Positions 9,079 to 17,512 of a DNA stretch of 20,051 bases are shown here, piece by piece; position 1 is the stretch's first letter; every line of letters starts with the position of its first letter. The stretch comes from Basidiobolus meristosporus CBS 931.73 (lineage: Eukaryota > Basidiobolomycota > Basidiobolomycetes > Basidiobolales > Basidiobolaceae). The translations under genes and the position numbers were made by a program. The stretch covers positions 1 through 20,051 of the forward strand of contig MCFE01001013.1 in the NCBI GenBank assembly GCA_002104905.1, in the 5' to 3' direction. The notes under the pieces are model-generated. The model had not been told where the DNA came from. It made no database searches and saw only the letters and a program-made list of their open reading frames with translations.

Positions 9079-10773
9079 AATTCCCCTACAAGTTCAGGTA
9101 CTTTGAGAAATACTTAGATGTGCTTCTGGATGAACTAGTGAGTCTATCACTAGTCAGTGAAGTTGACCATGTCATATGTACTGGTGATAGCCCACCAGTG
9201 AGCAAGACATTCAATAGAATGAGTCCCTTAAAGCTACAAGAGATTATTAGACAGATTGACCAGCTACTAGAACAAGGATACATCTTACACATCAAGTCAT
9301 CATGGGGAGTACTGGTGTATTTTGTTTTTTTGACAAAATTATAGATCACTGAAAATGTGCAGTGACTATTAAGCCCTGATCCCAGTCAATGTCCTGAGCA
9401 AGTATCCTGTACATTGAATTGAGGAGCATTTGGACCAATTACATGGTTCTACCATATTCAGTAAGATTAGCCTCATGTCACAATACAGCCAGTGTAGGTC
9501 AAAACCTGAAGATATTCCCAAGACAGCATCCAGGACCAGATATGCATGTTTCAAACATCTAGTCATGAGTCTTAGTTTCACAAATACCCTAGCACCATTT
9601 GTGACCTTGATGCAACTGTTGTTTGAGTATATTTAGACAGGTCCATTGTGGGCTACCTAGATAACATAATGATATACAGCAAGTCAAAACAATATCAGTC
9701 AATGAACATTTCCAATATCTTGAAGAAACTAGGAGAGAACAAGCACAATGGCAAACTATCAAAGTGTGAGTTCTTGAAGGTGTTGCAATAGTCTGAGGAG
9801 TACTGGAAGTGATGTGGAGAACTAGAGGATTACATTTCATTCACTTGTGGATATATTGAAAAAAAAGTGTGGTATTGATACATTGATGAAGTAAGACAAA
9901 CAAATGTGTAGCACCTGTTAGGAAAGCTCCCAAGAATATGTCTGCAAAGTTTGAGCTCATTTGGACAACTTTGAGAAAGGACATAATCTGGGTACCTGCT
10001 GATTTAGTGACAATATTCCCAGTAAATCCCACAAGAAATTTAGTCAGGACAGAATGCTAATCACAGAACAAGATCTACATGACTAAGTTAGTATAAATAT
10101 TTAGGTGGTCACTTGATAACTACCACACAAGGAGCATGTTTGATATCTGTGGCATATAGTAAACAACACTGGTGTTAATCTGGGCACAAAGAAGGTTAAA
10201 GTCACCACAGATTTGAAGCTGCTTTGTAGTTAACTGGACTCAGACCATTCCTTGGAATTGGTTCTTGTTGCTGGAGACTTGTCAAGTCCTTTGCCAGTAT
10301 TCTAGCCCTTTGACAAATATTCCCAAATAACATAACACATTAAAGTGAGATATAGCATGTGAGACTGCCTTTAGGATGCTTCAGAATACTTAAGTTCAGA
10401 AAGGAGCTTACCCTCTACACATATGCTTCATATGATGCCCTTAGTGAAGTACTTAGTCAAGATTGTAAAGGATGGAAATATCCAGTAGCATTTGATTCCA
10501 TTAAGCTTAACTCATCTGAACAAAACTACCCTATACATGAAAAGAAGATGCTTGGGATTACAAACTGCTTAAAACATGGAGATGCTACATAAAAGGAGTC
10601 AAGTGTGCTGTGAGGTCTGACTGCCCCTCACTCAAGTACATATTTACCCAGAAGGTACTCTCCAGGAGAATGACAAGATGGAGTGAGCACATTCAGCAAT
10701 TTGACTTGGAGATTGTCTGCTGCCCTGGGCAAAACAACCTGGTTGTTGATGCCTTGTCAAGACTAGAATAAAT
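9079..10773 (+). pseudogene. Ty3/gypsy Pol remnant (reverse transcriptase and RNase H)
   Basis: Switching among frames reveals the family's landmarks in order: FEKYLDVLLDEL and SEVDHVI (about 9100-9175), SPPVSKTFNRMSPLKLQEI (about 9190-9245) and LLEQGYILHIKSSWG (about 9270-9306), the pre-palm RT motifs. Then come KPEDIPKTASRTRY (about 9503-9544), GYLDNIMIYSK (about 9647-9682, where YLDD is expected) and KLSKCEFLK (about 9757-9780). The connection motif RPFLGIG lies near 10238, and the RNase H stretch ASYDALSEVLSQ ... HEKKMLGI follows (about 10420-10560). SLKYIFTQK and a final DALSRLE end it at about 10770. There are many stops and frameshifts. The YLDN change removes an expected catalytic aspartate. 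No integrase was found downstream, so the element is 3'-truncated. Confidence 0.85.
9905..10080 (+). repeat. Diverged short repeat inside gypsy remnant, copy 1
   Basis: The stretch beginning TAGGAAAGCTCCCAAGAATA resembles that starting near 10917 (TAGGAAGGTCCCAAGAGTT). The first 50 bases match at roughly three positions in four and the similarity becomes weaker after that. It sits between the KLSKCEF and RPFLGIG landmarks of the Pol remnant, where the reverse transcriptase homology is lost for about 400 bases, so it may be an insertion. Confidence 0.4.
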
Positions 10774-11115
10774 AGTGTAACTTAGCTTGGTGTATGAATC
10801 AGATTGTCCCAGTCAACTACCACAGCATTTTGAGGGCCAAACCATCCCTTGTGAGGTAGATGGAGACTGTTAGAAGATAATTTGGAATGCCCAGCAAACA
10901 AGCATGTACAGTGTGTATAGGAAGGTCCCAAGAGTTTGTGTGCAAGGTTTGGTGGTTTTTGGTCAACACATCAGATTTTCATATTATGTGCACTTGGCAT
11001 TTTGGTGAAAACAATCTGAATAACAAACTTGATAGAATTTTCCGATGTGATTACAAAATTTCCAACAGATTTAACTTGTGCGGTATAAAAGTGATTAGTT
11101 CCAATAAGGTAGACT
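10774..11115. other. Gap after the Pol remnant, with diverged repeat copy 2
   Basis: No integrase or other protein motif was recognised. Bases of about 10908-11082 resemble 9905-10080, which is the only structure noted. An 86-residue plus-strand frame at 10887-11147 covers it but shows no known motif. Sequence composition changes from AT-rich to more balanced near the end of this stretch. Confidence 0.35.
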
Positions 11116-11505
11116 CTACAGAGCCTGTGTATATAAGTCACCTATAGCAGTAGCTGGGGCTTCCATTAGTAGACTGATAAGCTGAGTGATAGTCATGAAA
11201 TGTATGCCCGAGCAATATTTCATTAGCCAAAGTTCTAATAATGATGTGGGCACCGCAAAGTAAGAAAGACCCCAATACTCAATGACTCCAACAGAATCGG
11301 TTTCATGGTTGTAAGAGGCCAGCAATCCTCTGGGATGAGCTTTTGTATGGTCAAATGCAAAGTGTTTATGCATCGGATTCTGCATTGAAGATATCCAAAC
11401 CTCAGCACCTGCTTCGATGTTCATGCAGATTTCCTCGGATGTTAATGGGTGTAGATCCCCATGCTTGACACTGATGGAGGTGATTGGTCGTTGTCCATGA
11501 TATCT
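11116..11505 (-). pseudogene. Unrecognised minus-strand reading frame, possible gene fragment
   Basis: A minus-strand frame with an ATG at 11424 encodes 102 residues; the frame stays open further upstream to about 11505. Its composition is protein-like (VKHGDLHPLTSEEICMNI, then HKHFAFDHTKAHPRG and GLLASYNHETDSVGVIEYW) with no low complexity. I could not assign a family. It lies at the junction between the mobile-element half and the host genes and may be a leftover of a host gene. It may also be chance, so confidence is low. Confidence 0.25.
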
Positions 11506-11696
11506 TCAAATCAGCATTTCCTTTGACTGGCATCAGGCGATGATAAGAATGGCACAGTTGAGTGATCCTTACACAAGGCCCTAGTCATGACGGGCTCTTA
11601 GTCAGCCCCTCTGCATTTCGAGTATGTGTGGAGTAAAGCTTCGACCATTGGCCATCGAACATATATTTCACCACAGCGGTGGCAAGCTAAATAAAC
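11506..11696. promoter_or_regulatory. Likely promoter region of the SLC1-type transporter gene
   Basis: This 190-base stretch directly precedes the transporter start and contains no gene. No clear TATA box or known operator was seen. The start context is AAACATGAGC, with A at position -3 as favoured in fungi. Confidence 0.35.
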
Positions 11697-13214
11697 ATGA
11701 GCAACAAGGCCGAAATTCACCTAATATGCGGCTTATCTAGCTTGCCCATTCGTCAGCTTGTACACATGTTGAGGTATAAAAATGGGGAAGGCCATCCTGC
11801 TGACAATGGATACACCACTACCTCGTACTCTTCAATGAATTCTACATCCTCTGCTAGTGTCCGTGTGATATCAAACCGACTGTTAGTGCCGTTTCGCTGG
11901 GGCTGGAAGCAGTTAAGACGTATTAACCTGACAACCTGGATCTTCATCTCCATGCTAGTGGGGATACTTATTGGATGGTTAGCGCCTGGATTTGGCGTCA
12001 GTCTGCAGCCCTTCTCCAACGTATTTTTGTACATGATCCAGTGCCTGGTAGTTCCGTTGATCTTCTCAACTTTGACGGTGGGGATTTCCGGTCACGGGGA
12101 TGATGTTGCCAAGATTGGTAGACTGGCTCTCAAATCCATCGTCTACTTCGAAATCCTCTCCGTACTCGCGCTCGGTCTTGGGATGCTAATGGGCAACATT
12201 CTTAAACCTGGTCAAGGGGTTAGCTTGAGTAGTGTAAGCGCAAGTGACAGGAGTCAGGCCTCCAATGGGACAACCATGACTTGGGAGACCGAACTCTACA
12301 GCATCGTCCCCAAGAGTGTTTTCGAGGCAGCAAGCAAAAATGAAGTCCTACAGATTGTTTTCTGTGCCATCGTGTTTTCGATCGCCATTATCAAGGCCCC
12401 GACTCATGTGAAGCAGCCTATGATCACCTTCCTCTCGAGTCTTTCTGAGTTGATGTTCATCGTTACCAAGATGGTGATGAATTTGGCACCCTTTGGGATC
12501 GGTGCTTCACTTGCCTATACCATTGGGAAGAACGGGATTGGAATTTTAGCAACCTTAGGGAAACTTCTGGGATGCTTTTACCTTTCACTCATTCTATTCA
12601 TCCTAGTGGTTCTGGTCCCCAGCATTATCTTGACCCGTATTCCATTCAAAGGCTTTGTAAGATGCACCTGGCGCCCCACCCTCATAGGATTTTCCACTGC
12701 ATCGTCTGAGGCAGTGCTCCCTATGGCCATGGAAAATCTTCAAGCCTTTGGGGTTCCCAAGAGTATTGCCGCTTTCGTGATGCCAGTTGGCTACTCATTC
12801 AACTTGGCGGGCACTACACTCTATCTTGCACTAGCATCTATCTTTGCCGTACAGGCAGACGGAATCGACATGCCACTGAGTCAACAAATGGCCATGATGT
12901 TTACGTTGATGTTAACCTCCAAGGGAGTGGCTGCCGTACCACGTGCGTCTCTGGTCATTCTAGCCGCCACTCTCAAGAACTATAATCTGCCTCTTGAAGC
13001 AGTAGCAGTGATCATGGGGATTGATGCTTTGATGGATATGGGACGAACCGCTATCAACATCGTGGGAAACTGCCTCGCCACAGTGATACTGGCCAAGTGG
13101 GAGAACAATTTCGGCAGAGAAAGGGAGGAAGATCGTATAACTACGGGCGAAGAATTAGAGGCGGGATACGAAGATAAGCAATCACACCTTAAAGAGATCA
13201 GCATATCTCACTGA
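11697..13214 (+). CDS. SLC1/DAACS-family dicarboxylate or acidic amino acid symporter
   Basis: A single open frame of 505 residues. After a hydrophilic Ser/Thr-rich N-terminus, the first membrane segment is at about residues 78-96, followed by the many hydrophobic helices typical of this family. Landmarks are the serine-rich hairpin STASSEAVLP (333-342), GYSFNLAGTTLYLALAS (365-381), the second hairpin LTSKGVAAVP (406-415), and helix 8 GIDALMDMGRTAINIVGN (441-458). R450 and D447 match residues that hold the substrate in GltPh. The family imports glutamate, aspartate or C4-dicarboxylates across the plasma membrane, driven by Na+ or H+. The usual NMDGT aspartate is Ala371 and the helix 8 aspartate equivalent to D405 is Asn458, which argues against a canonical Na+ site set; this is inference. 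The hydrophilic tail after about 470 is probably cytosolic. Met24 or Met47 could be the true start. Confidence 0.92.
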   Translation: MSNKAEIHLICGLSSLPIRQLVHMLRYKNGEGHPADNGYTTTSYSSMNSTSSASVRVISNRLLVPFRWGWKQLRRINLTTWIFISMLVGILIGWLAPGFGVSLQPFSNVFLYMIQCLVVPLIFSTLTVGISGHGDDVAKIGRLALKSIVYFEILSVLALGLGMLMGNILKPGQGVSLSSVSASDRSQASNGTTMTWETELYSIVPKSVFEAASKNEVLQIVFCAIVFSIAIIKAPTHVKQPMITFLSSLSELMFIVTKMVMNLAPFGIGASLAYTIGKNGIGILATLGKLLGCFYLSLILFILVVLVPSIILTRIPFKGFVRCTWRPTLIGFSTASSEAVLPMAMENLQAFGVPKSIAAFVMPVGYSFNLAGTTLYLALASIFAVQADGIDMPLSQQMAMMFTLMLTSKGVAAVPRASLVILAATLKNYNLPLEAVAVIMGIDALMDMGRTAINIVGNCLATVILAKWENNFGREREEDRITTGEELEAGYEDKQSHLKEISISH

Positions 13215-13893
13215 TTGTCGTTAATGTACATATAGTTTTTAGTCGCTAATGAGTTCTCTCCTGTATTTATCCCTCCATGTTTCCTTTACTCCTTTCCTAC
13301 TCCTATCCCTAACCTTCCATCCTGCAACCTTGATGTGCCTTAGGCTAGTGTAATTAAATTATTGAACTGCGCTTCGAAGTTTTTGGTAGTTTTCAACTAG
13401 AAAACCTTGTGATGGCCTCAGATCTATACTCTATGTAATAATTTCTGAACATTGTTTTGCAACAATTCATCTGCTGACAATTCACTTCGGTGAGATCGTT
13501 AACCCATCTTTATAATAAGGCTTGCTTCGAGGGTACATGCATAAGCACAGGTATGGCCACTCCAATACAGTGAATCTGGTATGCAGTCACCATTCAAAAT
13601 AACTGTTGTGGTGCTATGGTGGAGTTTGCAGATGACTAGCTTGAAGGTTTCCGTTGTAAACAGGTTAGATTTTGAAAATCAGAGCTCCCTAAAAATCCAT
13701 AACGTAAAGGAGTCAGCCAGCTATGATTGGCTCAAAAGTACCCTTTTTACTATCAGATAATTTACCCCCAATCAACTGAGTTCACTTCAACAAGGACAAG
13801 TCCACCGACTTGGAACATCTGGACCAAGCCCCAATCACCTTTTCTTATCCGACTCAAGTATTCTCGCACCACCTTTAGTCTACATACCTTCAC
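13215..13893. other. Intergenic region: transporter 3' end and Bud6-type promoter
   Basis: No gene is visible. The first part contains a pyrimidine-rich tract (13250-13320) and an AATTAAATTATT string near 13352 that could serve in 3' end formation. The last 60 bases before the downstream start are pyrimidine-rich, as is common upstream of fungal start codons. A 139-residue frame overlapping the start of the downstream gene in another phase is a shadow. Confidence 0.4.
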
Positions 13894-16055
13894 ATGGCTG
13901 ACGATTACCAACGGTATTATTCCCAGCACACTTCGCCTCCTCGCGCAGCTACCCATCCTCAAACATGGGAGTATCCGCACCCGAACACTGCTGAAAATGC
14001 TGGAACCTGGAATCAACAAGGCTATCCTCAGCCAAATTACCCTCCTTCAGGACATCTGCCTCCATACCCTAACCAAACTTACCAGAATTACATGCCTCGG
14101 ACGCCGGATTATCCTACTGGATATGAACCTTCACCTTATCCTGTAGTGAATCCACCGGCACCTCCCACCCTCGACACCGCAGATGCTGGTTTACCAAGCC
14201 ATAACAATAACCGATACACAGCCATCCATCGCTCGCATACCTATGGCCGTAGCTCCTCACCACCAGAACGGGTCAGCACTCTAAGAGAAGCCCGGCCAGA
14301 ATCTTTAATTCCTCCACACACCCCAACTCCTATGGAAACCCCTCAGACTGAACCCAGCCTGCAACCGACTTACCCAGCTCCCGGCCAACCTGAAATCAAC
14401 CCGGAGCAAGTGGCCCCTATCGAAACCAACTCGGCCCCTCTACCCCAGACCGAGCAGAAAAAAGGTACCAAGACGTCCACCATCCCGACGCTTTTAGAAC
14501 CAGTACTAACCCTGCTTGACCCCGATTATTTCCTTCGCAGAGGAGAAAACGATCTTCCTTGAATTCGAGCAACAGGTAAAGAAGGCCACCCTTCCAGAAA
14601 GCCCCACCCTCTCTCAGCTGGGCCAACTGTTTGTGGAGAAATTCGGGTGCTCATTTGAACAGGACAAGCTCCCACCCATCTACGTCGAGGACAAGGACGC
14701 TCGTGTGTGGTACGAACTTGAGGATGTGCAGGATCTGATGGACAAGTCCCACTTGAGATTCCACCTACCAGGTAAACCGCAGGAGCCGTCGGGATTCTTC
14801 AACCTTCGCTAAACGTCTTGTCTTCACTCTATCTTGAACAGCCCCTTCCGAATCGAAAGTCGACTCACTTCAGAAACAGGTGGATGACGGATTTGCCATG
14901 GTTGCCAACGAGTTGAAGGAACTGAAGTCCCTGTGTAAACCGGGAAACCTTGCCGCGGTAATTCCCGAAGGAGGCCTCCATCGAAGCAACACGATCGCTG
15001 CCATAGGGTCAGTCGATAGCCGCTTGGTAGTAGGTAATGGGAATGGCCGCGGCATTGTCTCCAACAGCTCCACCCTGCCGCAAGAGAAGGTGCGTCAATT
15101 TCAGAATGAGATCCGTTCCCTGCGAACCGAACTCAGCGTGGTCAAGCAACTCTACAGCGAATACCAAACGGAGGCCAACAGCATGCTGACCAACCTGGCC
15201 ACCAGCACCAAGATATTCAAAGAGAAGTTGGAGAAAACCCCACAGAGCTCCCGCACAGTCATCGACGCCGGGATCAATAAGCTCGAGCAAAAGGCCATCT
15301 CAGTGTACGACAGGATGCACGATCTTCAGGACATCATCGACGACATGAAAGCCCTTGTGATCAAGAATGGTAAGCCTAGCAAGTTCCAGGTGGATTTCGC
15401 GTTTAAGGAATCCAGAGCCATTGCGGAGGAATTGGTTGGACAAAGGAATTACGTGGACGAGGTGACTCCTGGATGGAAGAAGAATTTCGAGGAGGAGCTC
15501 AAGCATATCATCAGCTGTCAAGAGTTCCTGAAGAAGCATCAGGCTCTACTGAACGACCTCGAGGATGAACACAAGGAGTCCCAGACTTTGTTGGAGCAGC
15601 TGGGTAAGATATTGGAGCTGAAGGCCAAAACCGCCGTGAAGCCGATCACCATCGATGTGGCGTCGATCGAAGAGAAGCATGATGTCCTGGGGAACGTGTT
15701 CCAAGAGATTGCCTGCGTCGATCCCAACTCCGATCGGCGTATGCGGGCGATGGCCCAGTCGGAAAAACTGCGTCGCTGGGAGCTGGAAAACAAAGTGGAC
15801 GAGTTCGAGGCTGAACTGAATGATTTCGTAGGCTCCAAGAAACTTCGAAAGACCGGTGGCACTGAAGAGCTGGAGCGTATGAGGGAAAAGAGAAACCGGG
15901 AAACTTTGACCGCCATGCTACGTCAGCAACAGCAGCAAAAACTATCCGCCTCTTCCTCGCAGCCAAGTCCACCACCGGCACAGGCACAGGCACCAGCACC
16001 GGTCGAGGCAGAGCCCAATGCTACTACTACCGAACCCGTCGATCAAGTCGAGTGA
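13894..16055 (+). CDS. BUD6: Bud6/Aip3-family actin-interacting polarity protein, three exons
   Basis: Exons 13894-14464, 14541-14771 and 14842-16055 join in frame to 671 codons plus stop. Introns (76 and 70 bases) have GT/AG ends; the first has TACTAAC before its acceptor. Residues 1-190 are Pro/Tyr/Ser-rich and look disordered. From about residue 193 the Aip3 domain starts (TIFLEFEQQVKKATLPESP, then LFVEKFGCSF and IYVEDKDARVWYELEDV). It continues into a long helical, coiled-coil region (EKVRQFQNEIRSLRTELSVVK; FKESRAIAEELVGQRNYVDE; EEELKHIISCQEFLKKHQAL), with a Gln/Pro/Ala tail. In yeast, Bud6 binds actin and formin, promotes actin-cable assembly and acts in polarised growth at the cell tip and bud site. 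The N-terminal conserved domain seen in many fungal Bud6 proteins is not apparent, so the gene model may lack upstream exons. Confidence 0.88.
14465..14540 (+). other. Intron 1 of the Bud6/Aip3-type gene
   Basis: The intron starts GTACCAAG and ends TTCCTTCGCAG, with a TACTAAC branch point near 14503. Its removal joins a Gln-Lys-Lys end to Glu-Glu-Lys in phase and avoids a frame that would otherwise stop at 14562. Confidence 0.85.
14772..14841 (+). other. Intron 2 of the Bud6/Aip3-type gene
   Basis: The intron starts GTAAACCG and ends ATCTTGAACAG, with a GCTAAAC branch point near 14809. Splicing joins RFHLP to the APSESKVDSLQKQ sequence in frame and removes the stop at 14810-14812. Confidence 0.88.
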
Positions 16056-16474
16056 ACCAATCATGAATCACATTGATCCAATTGTAAAAACCCTGAAAAT
16101 AGCTGTAAACCGTGAACTTGCTTCCCTCATGTATCCCGTGCCCTTTCGTATTCATAGTAATAAGACTAATCCCACTATCAAATCCAGTATTTTCATGGAT
16201 TCCTATTGGATCACAGGAGTTTTTCCCATAGTAAAAGTCATTGAAATCAATCTGTTAGCCAGCATAACCCAATTTAGCGCGGATTATCCAGAGTCCATGT
16301 TAGCATGGTTTAGGTGATCCAAGGTGGCCACGCGATGTGACGTCAACTGGCGGAGCAAAGTAGGTGGAAATCTTTTTAAGGATTATGAGGCTCCCCTCCC
16401 CCAAAAACTTCATTTCCAAGAGACACATTCTCGCGAACACTAAATCCACGTATCCTCTCCCTTAACGACAAGAA
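16056..16474. promoter_or_regulatory. Intergenic region with CRE-type site upstream of the small gene
   Basis: No convincing gene lies here; a 99-residue frame at 16018-16317 starts inside the Bud6 coding region in another phase and shows no motif. The proximal part contains a perfect TGACGTCA palindrome (16338-16345) and CCCCTCCCCC near 16394-16403, which resembles a stress-response C4T element. The start codon at 16475 follows a purine-rich AGAA context. Confidence 0.5.
16338..16345. promoter_or_regulatory. Perfect CRE palindrome TGACGTCA
   Basis: The octamer TGACGTCA is the full binding site of Atf/CREB-type bZIP factors, which mediate stress responses in fungi. It sits 130 bases before the start codon of the 92-residue protein gene. 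Function is inferred from sequence only. Confidence 0.5.
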
Positions 16475-16818
16475 ATGGAATTCCTTAGGAGGTATGGTGC
16501 AGTATTGATGGCGGGCGGTGTTGGTGTTCTTTCAGGCCTTTACATATTCGGACCCCCCTTGGAACACATGGCCAGGTCAGTCCATTCCTAAACTAGCCCT
16601 TGTCCACCTGGCCCGCTAAAACCCTAACCACCTACTCCAGAGAGGCACAGGAGGCCCACGACAAAGCATTAAAAGAACAAGGCGAGACTTTCGAGAAGGT
16701 TCGAAACAACTTGAAAGAAGGATCTGCCGAGGCCAAGAACGCCATTTCAAACACCGCCTCAGACTTCAAGCAGGAGATCAAGGAGGCCGTACAAAAAGTC
16801 ACCAGCGCCAAAGACTAG
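16475..16818 (+). CDS. Small membrane-anchored coiled-coil protein, two exons
   Basis: Exons 16475-16575 and 16641-16818 flank a 65-base intron with GT/AG ends. Splicing joins HMA to REAQEAHDKALKEQG through a split Arg codon and gives 92 residues. The N-terminus (MEFLRRYGAVLMAGGVGVLS) is a short basic start followed by one Gly-rich hydrophobic segment (about residues 9-26). That is the layout of a single-pass anchor or mitochondrial inner-membrane segment. The remaining 65 or so residues are strongly charged with a heptad-like helix (AHDKALKEQGETFEKVRNNL; SDFKQEIKEAVQKV). No family was recognised. The intact splice and clean helix periodicity make it a likely real gene. A CRE-type site upstream hints at stress regulation. 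Confidence 0.65.
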
Positions 16819-17512
16819 CGAAATCCCAACCAAGGTTAATGTTCTGGGGATCAATTATGATGTTGGGTTATGTAAGGATGGCACTTATCCCAGCAGCCTA
16901 CATTTTAAGGTTGTCTTTACATCATTCCAAGATGATGATAATAAATTACTATGACATAAGCTAGTTCTGGCCAATTTGGGTAAGTCAGGAATCACTTCCA
17001 GATCTTGCTAGAATGAAAAATCAACACCCAAACTCCGAACCTCCCTGATGTCATTGGTGTGACTTATTTAGCAAGGTAGTGTAGTAGCAGAGAGCAGTGG
17101 AGTACAACTGCAGTGATACGATTGAGGAAAGAGATGGATTTGTTTGTGCCCATTTCGATGCCAGTATCGATGCTGGATAAGCTCTGATTAGCATGATAGT
17201 CCGGGGTGGCTTTTCAAAGTGACGTTGGCGTTGATGCGCTTTTAGATAAATGACGTGAGCGTGCTTTCAAAGACGTCGCGAGCAAAATCTCGATGAGCGC
17301 TAATGGAATCCCATCCAAATGCCACAATTATTAGTCCAAATCTAGAAAGGATTCCAACAAACCGAGAAATTTAACTTGATAAATGATCCAGTTTGGGCAA
17401 AGTCGAGGGCATCTGCCTCTACCGATATATATACCATTGCTGCTGCTGACGTTGGTTACTATTCTTGTCTCTGCTCTAATTATTCCTCCCTAATCTCCTT
17501 ACACTTTACCAA
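16819..17512. promoter_or_regulatory. Intergenic region and promoter of the trehalose-phosphatase gene
   Basis: No gene is visible in these 694 bases. The distal part is probably the 3' end of the small gene, with ATAATAAATTAC near 16938. The proximal part holds two TGACGT half-CRE sites (17220-17225 and 17251-17256) and a GACGTC core (17272-17277). A TATA box follows (17426-17433), then a pyrimidine-rich tract of about 50 bases up to the start codon, a common fungal promoter layout for strongly expressed genes. Confidence 0.55.
17426..17433 (+). promoter_or_regulatory. TATA box of the trehalose-phosphatase gene
   Basis: TATATATA lies 80-87 bases before the ATG at 17513 and is followed by a CT-rich stretch. 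Position and flanks fit a core promoter; no experiment supports it. Confidence 0.5.

Noticed and set aside
15370-15389. Possible intron starting GTAAGCC in Bud6 exon 3
   Set aside because: The nearest acceptor gives only about 20 bases, and the sequence is coding across it.
15539-15999. Minus-strand frames of 117 and 125 residues
   Set aside because: They are antisense shadows of the Bud6 coiled-coil exon.
16018-16317. 99-residue plus-strand frame
   Set aside because: It begins inside the Bud6 coding sequence in another phase and shows no recognisable motif; it is probably chance.
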